From: Protea cynaroides | Lineage: Eukaryota; Streptophyta; Magnoliopsida; Proteales; Proteaceae | DNA: 64,000 bases | Assembly: GCA_028583415.1 (NCBI GenBank) | Contig: CM053265.1 | Span: 26,443,815-26,507,814, forward strand | Direction of reading: 5' to 3' | Shown here: in pieces, positions 35,935 through 49,893 of the stretch | Position numbering within the stretch: position 1 is the first letter of the stretch | Layout of the letters: every line of letters begins with the position of its first letter | The notes under the pieces: model-generated | What the model saw: only the letters and a program-made list of their open reading frames with translations | Database searches by the model: none | Told to the model about the DNA's origin: nothing | Translations under genes and position numbers: made by a program

Positions 35935-36892
35935 TGCTTGTCACTGACGTAGATTGATAAGGTAAATCTATAAATGCCCAATGTTAGTATCAACTATAAC
36001 TCTTATTAAGCCACAACAATATCTTAAACACTTCATGTTATGGCATTAGCCTTTGTTTGGCAAGCTGCTGTAAGTTTTCGATGAAATCTCTTTAGTCCTA
36101 CAATAAAAGCAATGCATTAAAATTTTCCAAGTCTCAAACAATTTTCCAATTTTTTCACTAAACCGGTCGAAGGCTTGATCAGTTCCATTTGACAGGTTGA
36201 GGTCCCCCCAACTTGTTGAGAGAACCAGTTAAACGGTACCGGTTAGGTGGTCATCCTTTAAGCAATCCGATTTAACATCATGTGGAAATCTCGCATTCTT
36301 GTAGGTCAAGCGGTTGGGCTTGCCAATGAATAGTCATCCGATTTTCCCATCTGGTTAATACTTAGAAAAGTTCTTTTAAGTCATGTACATTGCTCTAGTT
36401 AGCACTCAATCGGTATCATGGCTACCGCGGTCAACCGATGGTCACAAGTGGTAAACCAGTTTGAATCATCAGTTTGTCACTTCCGTAAAACCAGAAACCA
36501 TATAAATATATTGTAGGACCTCATTTTGGAGCCCACAACACTTGTGGAACCAAAAGAACAAGGGAAAAGAGTCCTTCCAGTTTTTCCCAAGTTCCACGTG
36601 TCCATTCTTGGAGATTTTTGCATACTTGACCGTCTACAACTCCACAATCTCTACAGATATGCATTCCCATCTTTTCCTTTTGTTTTGGAGAAATTTTCCC
36701 ATCATAACTTATCTAGGGTTTCTCTTGCATGGGAGACCAAATAGTATGGTTTCCATGCAAGCATGCTCTCCTTGGAGTGAGGACTTGGCTTCTCATTTCT
36801 CCTTTACTCAAGAGCCTTTGTTCTCTTGACATTTTTTTACCCCAAAAGATATCCTTGGTTTTCTAACCATTGCTACATCCTATATAGGCATT
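35935..36892. promoter_or_regulatory. Element C leader between gag and antisense frame
   Basis: Near gag is the sense acceptor-like CTACGTCAG. At 36165-36480 there are repeated CCGGTTGAAC/AACCGGT-type words, the same words as in the C LTRs. At 36640-36700 on the plus strand, pyrimidine-rich exon-1-like sequence precedes the antisense frame. The acceptor-like CATCCTATATAG lies 5 bases before its ATG. Confidence 0.45.
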
Positions 36893-38068
36893 ATGGAAAG
36901 TGATAGAGATGGTAGGGCTGCTCCCACCAGGCGATTTGACCGGACACGCTTCCTATCATATGATTGTAGCCAAAACTAGAGCAAGTTTGGTGAAGCCAAG
37001 GTAGAGGCAGGGCATTACATTATCTTGGAGGAACTAAACAGGTTTGCTACTGGGGTGTACATTGATGCACTAGGTTGGTCCCTAGTATTACGTATACAAG
37101 ATGATGTGTACCCAAACCTAGTAAGGCACTTCTTCTGTAATTTGGGCCACTTCATTGATGAAGCAGGAAGGCTACACCTTACTAGCATGGCAATGGGTGT
37201 ACGCATCGAGTTGGATGTTATGTGCCTAGCTACCATCATGGGCATATCAACTGAGGGACAAAAGATGTATTATGGGCCATGCTAGGCCATAGACTGTACC
37301 AGTGACCAATGGGTCGATATACTGATAGAGCTTATTCACTAAGAGAAGTTAAACTTGAGGAATGGCAATGTCGAATCTGACCTCTATCCCAATTCTAGGG
37401 TCATTACTCTCATTATTCAGCATAACATACTCCTCGGGGTACGCCACAGATATGAGTTGAATACATTTGTTTTGTACGAGACTCATTGCATGTTCCAGGG
37501 AGTGTAGCTGTGTCTCTCCTATATTATCTTGAGGCACATACTATTTTTGACACACCATCTGGGCAATGGAGAACTACCTTACGGTCACCTCTTGTCTCAT
37601 ATATTTGCTTACTTTGAGGTGAACCGTGCTAGTGAGGAAATCGACAATGGGAAGGAGTCTTCTCCATTTGGTTGGTCCAGCATCATGCGGATGCATCTCA
37701 ATAGTGAAGTGATGGCTGACCCAGAGCTTGAGGCTATCGCAAAACTACAGTAGAGGGCACGTCAGAGGCACCTAGTGGCATGCTAGGTAGCCATCAGAGA
37801 AGCCAATGATAGTGAAGGAGATGCCCCAGTGGGTGACGGAGCATCCACTTCAGCGGCTAAGCCCCACAGTCGCATGGCTCAGGTCGGACAGATGTTCAAC
37901 ACTCTACAGGAGGGACACAGAGAGGTGATGGCTTGGTTGGCATGCATAGAGGGTGCATAGAGAGCAATAGTGACATGCCAAGATGCCTTTGATGAGGACC
38001 TGTGTCAGACTCGAGCCTCCATGGTACCGTAGCAGAGGGACTTGGATCCACCAGCCATGGATCCATAG
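36893..38068 (+). pseudogene. Antisense accessory ORF of element C
   Basis: Opposite strand to C's gag-pol. ATG at 36893 (MESDRDGRAAPTRRFDRTRF), stop at about 36976, then open again from 37025. It reads LEELNRFATGVYIDALGWSL, YPNLVRHFFCNLGHF, GVRIELDVMCLATIMGIS, later GNGELPYGHLLSHIF and SSPFGWSSIMRMHLN, and a C-terminal region with MAQVGQMFNTLQEGHREVM. Order and spacing match the antisense frames of A, B and D, including the Trp that A and B have lost. At least four stops or frame breaks are present. Function unknown. Confidence 0.75.
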
Positions 38069-38497
<429 letters not shown>

Positions 38498-41358
38498 GTG
38501 ATATCCGAGTCAACCCATGTGGCTAACCCGAATACTTTCAAGAATGCTAACTACAATGTTATGATATAAATCCCACAGTCTACACCAGTAAAATCCAATA
38601 AAATCCATAAACAATAATACAATAGTGGAAACAATTACTAAATAACAGATGCCAAATCTAATGATACCATATCCCATATTATGTATCATGTTATCAGTTA
38701 CAAACCATTGTTCTTTATCAAAATAATATACTATCACTTATATTAATACCCAAAGTCAAAAGAGTAAATCTGATACATATAATCTGATAGACCTCTTAGT
38801 CTACCAGTAAAAAGAATCATAATGTATCAAAATATCAGGGGAAGGGAGAAAGTAAGGGGAGGGTTACGTCATGCATAGACGCAGTCGTTACAGGTGTAAC
38901 CCTTACCGTGTTCTCTACCATTATCATCAGCAGGACCAACAGTCACACTAACCAGAGGGGACTCCATAAAATCAATAATAGATAGATCACCTATAGGAGA
39001 ATCTAAAAGGAAGTATCAACACGAGGGTGAGCTCACATCCCAGCTTAGTGAGAAATCTAGTCTCATATGCTATGCACATACAACATCCAATGCAATGAAA
39101 TATAATTTATTATTATATTAGGTCTCAGGTTTATGTTTCTACATCCTGGGCAAAGGTAGAAGCGGAATAAATGATCCCGGACTTCTAAACATCTTCTACA
39201 AGCGAACTCTCCCCTTGGGGACTCCCATCCTTACAGGAATCATTGCCTCCTACCATAGACCCCACATACGCTAACTACTATACACCTATACATCACTGAC
39301 TTACCAGCTATCACACACCGATACGTCACTGGCTCCCCTAGGGTCTCCCAATCTGTGGGTATGCAAAGCTATGTTAGTATCTTTACCCCTAGTGGAAGGG
39401 CATAGGAAATAGGGGATATCACCACTTATGTCTATTATGTTTATTTTTATTTCACTATGGCTGCTTGCCAATAGAAGTCCCTAGATCCTCACTCCCATGG
39501 TTCACCGTGGCCCCACTAGCATGTCAACATAACCATTGTGCTATCCACCAGCAGAGAACCCCGGGTCTACTCTCATAGATCACCGTGTCTACCATTAGCA
39601 TGTTTCTATTTCTAACGTGATCCATTTACTCGCACTCCCATGTGTCACATGGACCACCATACATGGATGCAATCCACCATGACTAATGCAAATACACTCC
39701 TCTGCATCGCACAAGCCACCATACATGGTTGCATAATTTTAAAAATAAAACTATGATCTAGCGATGAACCCTGGCTCCATCCCATGGATCACCGTGCACT
39801 TGCTAGAGCCTAGCATCAACAACATGACCCATGTATTGTGTCCTACAGGCCACACGTCCACCATACCCAAACAATCATACAACATTCATAGTTATAATTA
39901 TGAAAATGCATGCTCATACATAACATTCATGAAAAGAAAAGCATACAATTAAATAACAACCTAACATGTTACTAGGAATGTAGGCATGTTATTAAATATG
40001 TCCTATGTCTAAGGACTAGACCCCTCACCTGATAGCACTAGGTAGTGCCACAGTAAATCCGAAGCCCTAAAATGAAACTTCGTAACTGATTGAGCTCAAT
40101 ACCTATTAAAGCATATAATGATTCATTAGTTGGTTATGTAACTTTAACTAGCATAGACAAGACTTATTTGTCCATGTACGGGTCCCAAGACAAGCTAGGA
40201 ACCCAAGGGTTGGTCTCCCTAAGCATTTATAAGCAAACTGGCTGAAATAGACTCAATCAATAGACTGCACCGGTTGAACTTTCTATCGGTTGACACTTAA
40301 TATAGTTTCCTCACAATGGAACCAGTTGAACGATCGATTGACCAGGCAATTGGTTGGCCATCAGGTATAATACATTGTCATGGCAGTGGGGTTCCAGAAG
40401 GTTTATCGGTTCCATTACTGGGTGAACGATCATCCGATAATGCCACTGCTGGGCATTAGCCTAAACGGTCGAACAATGTCTAAATGGATCTACCGTTAAA
40501 CCGGTTGAATGGTAATTGGTAGTGGTCGACCAGTTTGGCTATGGTCTAACAGACCAGGCCTTTGGCCTTGGTGGTAGAACGGTCAAGGCTACCGGCTTAG
40601 GGCCTTTGCTAAACCATTCGATCGGTTCGGCCCATAATTTTCTTTTTGTGCTCGAAGCTTGGTTTCCAAGCGTGGAAACTTGGTTTCCACTTCAATACTC
40701 ATCTAATTGTTGGTTGGAAGCTCTTTCCCACCATTTATGGCTATAATGGGAGCCATTTATGGCCCCATAAGCTCCATTAATGGAGATGGGTGTCAAAACC
40801 TAACTTTTTAAGCCATTAATGGTGAACCCCAATAATGGAGTTCAACCACCCAAGTTCCAACATTAAAACCTAACAAAATGAAAGGGAGGAGATTCATTTG
40901 ACTTACCTCCCAAGGATGGAACTAGGGCTTGGAGCTTGAGCTTCAAGTCTTCCCTTCCTCCTCTTTCCTTATCTTTTCTCCTTTTCTTTCTTTCCCACAG
41001 TTCCAAGAAGTGGAAAATGAGGGTTTGTCCTCATTTATATAGAACAAGAGAAGAAAGCAGGTCCACTAATCATAATCAACCGGTTGGTGATGACAAGTTG
41101 AACAGTCATCCGATTGGTCATCCAGTTGGGCTCAAAATAGCCATTCAAGACAACTAAATGTCCCATAAACTTTGGGGCACATAAACGCACCTCCTAAGGT
41201 CTACTAGGGTACCTTTCCCTACCCTTTAGGAGTAACGAAACATATCTAGGATTCTGATATCATCATTGGATCCACATCAGATGTTTCATTCATTGGTACA
41301 CTAAGACAATATGGGAAGGAATCGAAGTCAATAAGGGATTCTGGGTGTGGGTCTCACA
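38498..41358 (-). repeat. Element C 5' LTR (2861 bp, inner end truncated)
   Basis: It matches the 3' LTR from GTGATATCCGAG to GGTGTGGGTCTCACA; the ~22 bases that should precede it are absent. TATATAAAT is at 41033-41041 (reverse), the donor-like GGAG|GTAAGTC at 40907/40906, and the CCGGTTGAAC cluster at 40255-40515. Confidence 0.88.
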
Positions 41359-44300
41359 AGTACCACGCCCATGCAGAGTCCAAATTGGAGACAAGCAAAT
41401 GGAAGTAAATTTGATACTTCTAGACATGTCAGACATTGATGCAATCTTAGGGATGAACTGGCTAGCTACCCATAAGGCTAACACCCTGTGTATTGAAAGG
41501 AAGGTCTCCTTCGAAGTTGAGGGTGATAAACCTATTGTGTTCATCGGAGACAAGCCGAAGAAGCAGAAGAAGCTTTTCATTTCTGCCTTGCAACCAAGTA
41601 AGTTGTTAGATCAAGGCTGTACTACATACATTGCATCTGTAGTAGATACCATTGTGGAGACACCTAACTTGAAAGAACTATGAATAGTAGACAAATTCCC
41701 TAAGGCTTTTCCGAAAGACTTACCAGGATTACCACCTGATCGAGTAACAAAATTTGTAATCGATCTGCTCCTAGGATCAGTGCCTGTATCCAAGGCACCC
41801 TACAGAATGGCACCTGTAGAATTAAAAGAACTCAAGGTTCAATTACAAGAATTTCTAGATAAAGGCTTTATTAGGCTAAGCATATCACCATATGGAGCGC
41901 TAGTCTTGTTCATCAAGAAGACGTTGAAAGCATCAGACTGTGCATTGACTATCGAGAACTGAATAAACTCACTGTCAAGAATCGATACCCTCTGCCCAAG
42001 ATCGATGACCTATTCGATCAATTGCAAGGAGCATTAGTATTCTCAAATATTGATTTACAATAAAGTTATCACCAACTGAAGATCAGAGAATTTGATATTC
42101 CAAAGACAGCCTTCAGAACCCAATATGGTCATTATGAGTTCAAGGTTATGTTATTTGAGTTGACAAATGCTCCAACGTGGTTCATGGAATTAATGAACAG
42201 GGTATTTTATAAATACCTGGATAAATTCGTCATAGTATTTATTGATGACATCCTTGTATATTCTCACTCTCCTGAAGAACATGAAGAACATTTATGAAAG
42301 GTTCTTCAATGACTCAGGGAAGAAAAGCTATATGCTAAATTCAAGAAATGTGAGTTTTAGCTAAAGAAAGTGGCATTCCTTGGACATGTTGTCTCAAGGG
42401 AAGGGATAACTATCGACCTCAGCAAAGTACAAGCAGTATTAGAATGGGAAACCCTAAAGACAGTTATAGAAGTAAGGAGTTTCCTAGGTCTTGCAGGGTA
42501 TTATCGGCGATTCATTCAGGACTACCTATGAAGAACTATACTACTTACCCAACTCATGAAGAAAGAACAAAAGTTCGAATGGACGACAAAACGAGAGGCA
42601 AGTTTCCAAACCTTGAAGGAAAAGCTGGTGATAACCCCAGTGTTAATGGTACTAGATGGAGATACCAGGTACACTATGTACACCGATGCGTCCAACATAG
42701 GACTCGACTGTGTCCTAATGCAGCATGATCGAGTCATTGCCTATGCAACTTGACAATTGAAAGAGCATCAGAAGAACTACTCCACTCAAGAATTGAAGTT
42801 GGCGGCAGTAGTCTTCACACTGAAGATATAGAGGCACTATTTATTTAGTACTGCTTTCAAGATCATGTTAGATCACAAGAGCTTGATATATTTATTCAAT
42901 CAAAAAGAGTTAAACATAAGGCAATGCCACTGGCTGGAACTTCTGAAGGATTACGAGCTGGACATACAGTATCACCTAGGAAAGAAGAATGTAGTGGTAG
43001 ACACCTTAAGTAGAAAAGTTATCGGCTCAAGACTAATAGAAATGCAAGAAGAAAAAAGCGACGCATATATGTCTGCTCATGTAGTAACTACTCGACCTCC
43101 ACCCACGTCTAGCAATGCAAATACAGAAATGTTACTTGAAGAGTTGGTTACATCCATCTCTGCACTTTTTAGAGCAGTAAGTTTTACGTCGACTTTGCCA
43201 GATAAAATAAAGGAAGCATTACCAAAGGATCCATACTTGGAGAAAATCATGATGGAATTAAAGGAAGGTAACTTAGTCCCTGATTTTTCCATAAGTGATG
43301 ACAGGTTACTCTACTTCCTAGAAAGGATATGCATTCCTGAAAGTGATAAAAACATTAAAGAAGCCATCATGGTATAAGTGCATATAACTTTGTACACCAT
43401 GCATCCTAGCGGCACGAAGATGTACCAGGATCTAAAGCAAAATTTTTGGCGGAGAGAAATGAAGGCCGATGTAGTCAAATTTGTTAATAAATGCTTAACC
43501 TGCCAATAGGTGAAGGTTGACTACCACAAACCTGTAAGAAAGCTGCAACCATTACCTATCCCCAAATGGAAATGGGATCACGTAACGATGGACTTCGTTA
43601 CAGGGCTACCTTTAACCCCTCGAGTTGTAGACACTGTTTGGATAATTGTCGATCATTTCACAAAGACTTCTAGATTCATTCCTATTCTCCCACAGTACTT
43701 TATGGATAGATTAGCCAGACTATACATCGATAACATTGTTTGACTACATGGAGTACCGATCAGCATCGTGTCAGATTGAGACCTACGATTCACCTTGCCC
43801 TTCTAAAAAGGATTACAGAGTGTGATGGGTACTTAACTAAAATTCAGCATAGCGTATCACCCGTAAACTGATGGTTAGTTGGAGAGGACAATCCAAATAC
43901 TGGAAGATATGCTCAGAGCATGTGCATTGGATTTCAAAACCAAGTGGGATGAGAACTTAGCACTTATGGAGTTTGCTTATAATAACAATTACCAATCTAT
44001 AGTTGGTACGGCCTCATAGAGACATTATATGAAAGGAAGTGCAAAACACCATTGTACTGAAACAAAGTTGGCGAAAGAAGAATTCTAGAACCTGACATTA
44101 TCCAAGAAACCTGTGAGAGGGTAGATCTGATTCGAGCAAGAATTAAAGCAGCATAGGCTCGACAAAAGAGTTATGCTGATTTAAGATGAAAGGAATTAGA
44201 ATTCGAAATTAATGATAAAGTGTTCTTAAAGGTTTCTCCTTTTAGAGCGGTAAAGAGATTCAGCAAGAAGAGAAAGTTGAGTCATCGGTATGTAGGACCT

Positions 44301-44662
44301 TATGAAATCCTAGGGAAGAGCAAAACGGTAGCCTACCAATTAAAACTACCTCCAGCACTATCAGGTGCCACAATGTGTTTCACATGTCTATGTTGAAGAA
44401 ATACATCAGTGATCTAGGACAGGTGTTGACCATCGAACCACCACAACTGAATGAAGATTTATCCTATGAAGTTGAACCTTCAAGAATTGTAGACTAAAAG
44501 GTATAAGAGCTCAGAAACAAAAGCATTCCTTTTGTTAAGGTGATATGGAAAAGTCACAGAAAAGAAAAAGCCTCATGGGAGAAAGAGGATGACATGCGGC
44601 AGCAATATCTGCAGTTGTTCAATGAAGATTGTATGTCAAATTTCAAGGATGAAATTCTTTGT
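41359..44662 (+). pseudogene. pol: Pol of element D, continuation: protease C-part to chromodomain
   Basis: It resumes with PCRVQIGDKQMEVN and AILGMNWLATH (end of protease). Next comes RT, with VSKAPYRMAPVELKELKVQL, a catalytic FIDDILVYS near 42237-42263, and a stop in the first catalytic segment near 42060. RNase H has TMYTDASNIGLDCVLMQ and LDHKSLIYLFNQKELNI. Integrase has MHPSGTKMYQDLK, MDFVTGLPLTPRVVDTVWI and DFKTKWDENLALMEFAYN. The C-terminal region (KVSPFRAVKRF, YVGPYEILGKS) and chromodomain follow (VKVIWKSHRKEKASWE). Dozens of stops and frameshifts are present. It is the most decayed pol here, consistent with D being oldest. Confidence 0.9.
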
Positions 44663-44674
44663 AGGGGGTGGAGT
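44663..44674 (+). other. Element D polypurine tract
   Basis: AGGGGGTGGAGT directly precedes the 3' LTR start TGTAAGACCC. Confidence 0.8.
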
Positions 44675-46503
44675 TGTAAGACCCGCACCCAAAATTTTGG
44701 TCTTAATTTGAAATTTTGACTTTGTAATAGGTTTTACCATGATGAACCAGTCAATCCAACGTGGACCAGACCTATGAAACCCAATGAAGGTACTCAAGTT
44801 AAACCGTTCACACCTAAGTATGCAATCTAGACTCAAAATGGAGGTATGTCATGACACTACCAAGGTGCGGTCGGTCACATGCCATACCCTAGTACCACAC
44901 CTCTTGAAGCTAGTCTGGTTTAGAAAATCAACTTGATCAGACCCATGGTCAGGCTTGGTCTTGAATTGAACTCATTAGGAAAGGTGTCCATGTGCATCCT
45001 CCTCTTTTGAAATGGGAAAGAAGGAGGGAATCCTCCAAATTACCTTAGTTGGAGCCCTAATACACTTTAATGTGAATGGAGTATGGGATTAGGCCATATT
45101 CCATCCTTCTCATCTTCATTCTCTGGAAACCAAAAGAGAATGAGAGAGGAGGGCTTTGCCACATTGAAGGAGAAGAGAGAAAAAGGAGGAACCCTTGCCA
45201 CCATCGAAAACAACCACTGGATAACATTGACATCAGAGATCCATACGAGTATCAATCTTCCTATCTTCTACTTCTCTTTAAGATAAAATAACAAGTATGA
45301 ATCTTAGAGGGATCCCTGATCATATTTTCTCAAGTCATTTCCTCCTATAACTAGTACTGAGAGTCATTCACATTCAAGATTTAAAACAAAGCATGGATCA
45401 GAATCGTCAAAGAATTGAGATCTTAAGGATACCGAAAAGTGGATCAAAATGATTATATTTTGATATAAGGACCTTAGACCTTAAGAATTCATCTGAATGA
45501 ATTATTTTCAATATAAAAGCAAGGAAAAACCTTTCCTGGTATTGCAAGAATCAGATTCAATTTATTAAAACAAAATCCAACAATATCGGTAGACTGAAAA
45601 ATGGATTCAATGCTAAAAACCTAAGCTAGAATGGGATTTTTGAGCCCAAACTCACTACCTAAGCTTAATAAAATTTTAGAAACCCACTGCAGAAAGATCG
45701 GTGTGTTTTGGCCAAGTTTTGATGTGCGACTGATGGTACGAGTAGCACGTCTGTAGTAAAAAACCGTGCAGTCAATCATGTGCCGTACAGTGTTATGACC
45801 TCGGATGAAGGCCATCTTCGGATGCCATCTTGCTGGGATTTTTATGAACCTGTTCATATGTTCATATCCCTAAAATTTTATTTGTATATAGTTGTTCTCC
45901 AGTGTTATGATCCTTACCTATGCTAGATTGTTTTTTGTGCTTGCTGTTTAGGGTTCCAAGTATTTGGAACTTCTAGGTAGCCAGTGTAGAATGCTTATTT
46001 ATAGTAATCAAACCTCCTAAAATGCCAATAAATTAATAGAATATGCTTGGAGAAACAATAAAGATAAACAGTGAACTAATAGATAATCATTATTATTGTT
46101 ATTGTTATTTAAGATACAACAGAACACTAGGAGAGAATATTTGGGATCGTACTCTTTATTATTTTTGTTGCTACTATCTCAGGTAAGGGGATTTAACCTT
46201 GTTTAATAGATTAGATTTTGAATATGTTGTGTGATGCTATGAGAATGACAACCTACTTGTGTGATAACATGCCATCCAATAAATTATTTGGTTGATCATG
46301 CATATGCATCCTTGAGCTTGGGGTCAGCAGTGCCGGTAAGGATTTGAGGGTGAGTGGAATGGGACACTCGCTATCTTTCCACAAAAGTGACTAACCTATG
46401 TTTTGATTCGTGATGTCTAGTTAAGTTAGTAAGGAGGAAGGTGGGTGGAATGGGACGCTTGCACCACTTCTTATTCACGCTGCTTTGCAATGACCAAGGG
46501 TAA
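44675..46503 (+). repeat. Element D 3' LTR, right end lost
   Basis: It starts TGTAAGACCCGCACCC and aligns with 10039 onward through the GA-rich leader (45135-45190), the GTGCGG/CCGTAC cluster (about 45720-45790) and the ATAACATGCCATCC block (46264). It stops at TGACCAAGGGTAA where a C-like LTR begins. Confidence 0.85.
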
Positions 46504-47651
46504 TGTCACAGGCCATTTTGGAGAATCAAACATGATATCCAGGTTAACCCTTCTGGCACCCGAATATATCTAAGATCGCTACTACAATGACTACAAAATA
46601 AATCTCATAGTCTACACATATTCTACACATATAATATCCACAATAATCAAGTAGCAATAATAATATAAATAAAGCATTAAATACTAATAGATGCAACTAA
46701 TTACATCATATCCTATACTATGTATTAAATTATCCATTTTCAAACCATTTGTATCTTCTCAAAATACTACCATATTTATATACAAATACACAAATCGAAA
46801 AGGAGTAAATCTGTTATACTGTTCTTGATAGATATCTTCATCCACCAACAAAAATCATAATATCCAGAGTATATTAGGGAAGGGAGAAAGTAAGGGGAGG
46901 GCTACGTCATGCGTAAACGCAGTCCACGCTGTGCTCTCCACCAATATCTTCAGTACCAACAACTATATTAGCCAAAGGGGACTCCATAAACTCAGTAATA
47001 GAAAAATCACCTCCAGAAGGATCTGAAAAGAAGTGTCGACATGAGGGTGAGCTCACATCCCAGCTCAGTGAGAAATCTAGTATCACATGTAATGCATCTA
47101 CAACATCCAATGATATGAAATGCAATTTATTTTATATTAGGTCTCATGTTTATGTTTTTACTTCCTAGGCGAAGATAGAAGCTGAATAAACGATCGCAGG
47201 CCACTAAACTACTTCTACAGGGAAACTCCTCCCTTGGGAACATCTATCTTTACAGGGTTTGTCACCTCCCATCATAGACCCCACATACGCTAGCTATCAT
47301 ACACTCATGAGTCATTGACTCCCCCTAGGGTCACCCAACCTTCGAGAGTGCAAAGCTATGCTTGCTAACAGAAGTCCTTGGGTCACCACTCCGATGGATC
47401 ACCATGCCCCACTAGTATGTCAACATAACCATCGTGCTATCCACCAATAGAAAACCCCAGCTATACCCCATGGATCACTGTGTCTACCTCGAGTGTGTTT
47501 ATAACCCAATGTGATCCATGTACTCATACTCCCATGCGTTACGCGGACCACCATATATGGTTGCAATCCAACATGACCTATGCACCCATAGTTCTATGCG
47601 TCACATAAGCCATCGTACATGGCTACATAAATTTATATATATATATATATT
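46504..47651 (-). mobile_element. C-like LTR fragment, minus orientation
   Basis: It begins TGTCACAGGCCATTTTGGAG, like the reversed C LTR end, and continues alignable with 17276-18510 to ACATGGCTACATAAATTT. It ends in (AT)n at 47634-47650 where B is inserted. The rest of this LTR is not found beyond B. A small minus frame at 46907-47125 carries SLSWDVSSPSCRHFF, as in the C LTR. Confidence 0.75.
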
Positions 47652-49893
47652 TGTCACACCCCAATTCCGTACTATTCAGAATGGTGTGATGAACCGTCAA
47701 CAAACCAACGATTCAACCAGGATCTCGAGTAGGCTATATCCGTTTTATTGAAACCTCATACATCTACATTCATAATTAGAGTAAATACACAATAGCGGAA
47801 GTCTTATAATAAAATGAACTGAGAAATCTAAATACGATAATCATATTAAAATATCCAATTATGCTGTTTCAACAGAGACATAAATAAAATACCAATTACA
47901 TGTCTTTACTAAATCCAAATAATTAAAATAAAATCTAATCGAATACGCATGAGTTGCACTCGCAAGAGGAGTCATGCGTATCCACTTCGTCTTCAACTTC
48001 TATCGCCGTCATGTGCCCGTACACTGGAGTGTTGACATAATCTTCGACGGTAGTACCTACATCATCAACTAAAAATATTCGACGTCGAGAGGGTGAGCAC
48101 ACATCATGGCTCAGTGAGCAAACAAAATAATGCAACAATACATATGCATGCATTCAATTCATATCTGTGGTCTGGTTTAAAGTTTACAATATGCAATAGA
48201 AAGGGTTGGAGGTCAAAGGTTAACGTTTATTGACCCCTCATCTATACTCAGGGTGTGGAAGCTCGCCCAAAGGTTAATGTTTATTGTCGTCCCCATCCAC
48301 CCTACCATGAACATTGTACAACAAAGGTTAACGTTTATTGTTGTACAGTGCCATACCAACACGTAAGCCCTTGCTGGCGAGGGCTTGCAAACTGGACTCG
48401 CAACTAACCAATCCTAATGCCAAACAGTGTATCTAAGGCCTCACCCCAGCATCCCTTAGAACGCCCATAGAGATAGAGCTAAGGCCCCCCGGTAGAGTCA
48501 GAGACTACAAGGACCGAGACCACCTCCCCTGATACTCTACGACGTAATAGCTCTACTAAAGTAATGGCGATACGACGATGCTAATGCACAAGACATGAGT
48601 TAGAGATAGAGCTAGAGTGCTGAGGCCTAGCCTATGAGACTCCCCCTGATACTCGCTCGCATCAAGTACACCAACCACACACATACAGTTACATGCCAAT
48701 TCCTATCATCATGGTCATTACCATGTTATAAACAATAAAGTAAATATGCATGAACAATAAATAGAAATATTGGATGACATGTTAAATGCACATTACAAGC
48801 ATGTTCACATAGAATCAAGCATAGCATTGGACTCAAGAAATAAAGACAGTTTGTTATTAACCAATTAGTTTAGGTCTTGTTTCCTCACCTTAGCTTGCTA
48901 GTAGATCCTCTTTAAAGCTTTAAGAATCACCTTTATATTGATATTATATTGCTAGAAGACCTAACAAAGACGATAGAATTTAGTTAGATTTTATTCTAAT
49001 TTTTCCAACTTGCTGTTAACTAGGGGTAGCAGGACGGGTCGATGCTAGAGTAGCAGTATACTGCGACCCCCTATAGTAGGGTCGATGCCAGGGTCGATGG
49101 GTCCATCGACCCTAGGTGCAACCCCCCGTGGGTTGGGTCGATAAATCACCTTTTGATCCATTCTCTCTTGTTTGAATCCTATGGCTTCCTTCCATAGTCC
49201 ATTCCATACACTTCCTATGGTTTAGAACTACTCTTTACATATCATATGGTTTAGTTGATCTCCTCCATGGTTTCCATTGAAACTTAATCATGGATTGATG
49301 GTTTGGGGTTTCTCCTACATCATACTTTTCTCATTAACTATTCTAAGTGTCACAAAATACATAGAATTAGTATTATTACCTGAGAAGAGTACTCTTTCTC
49401 TGAAACTCTTCTCCTTTTGCCTTCTTCTCTACTTTCCTTATCTTCTTCTTCTCTTCCTTCTCTTCTCTTTCTCTCAATTCAATTAGGGTTCTAAAAGGAG
49501 TGAAAGAGGCTTAGGGACGTCCTTTATATAGCGTAGAAACTCCTAAAATAAGTCCCATTGAGATTAGGAAAGAGCCCAACCGAAATTAGGAAAGTTTCCA
49601 AATTTCTATTTCTGGCGGCAACTGGGGGTCGATGAGGGGGTCGATGATCCTGTCGACCCCTGGTTTTAAAATGTCCAACCCCCGGTTAAAAACTGAGGGT
49701 CTGACTTTTTGTACTGGGGGGTCCGACCCCACCTCACTGGGTGTGCGACCCTCACCCCTTTTTTAGTGTTTTTGGGCCAGTTTAATACCTGGGATCACGA
49801 TCTCCTTCACAAACTTGGTCCATTTGGCTCGACCATGATCTATAGACCTGGTTCAAGGTGGTAAGACCGGGTTAGATTGACACGGGTCTTACA
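47652..49893 (-). repeat. Element B 3' LTR (2242 bp)
   Basis: In + coordinates TGTCACACCCC to CGGGTCTTACA. It contains the small frame on the minus strand (47935-48153, ending ECNSCVFD) and the hairpin 48094-48113. AAAGGTTAACGTTTATTG-type words occur three times (48215, 48269, 48323), the last inside a 10-bp perfect inverted repeat (48315-48324 / 48338-48347). GGGTCGAT clusters lie at 49025-49145 and 49625-49745. The TATA-like box TATATAAAG is near 49525. Confidence 0.92.
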
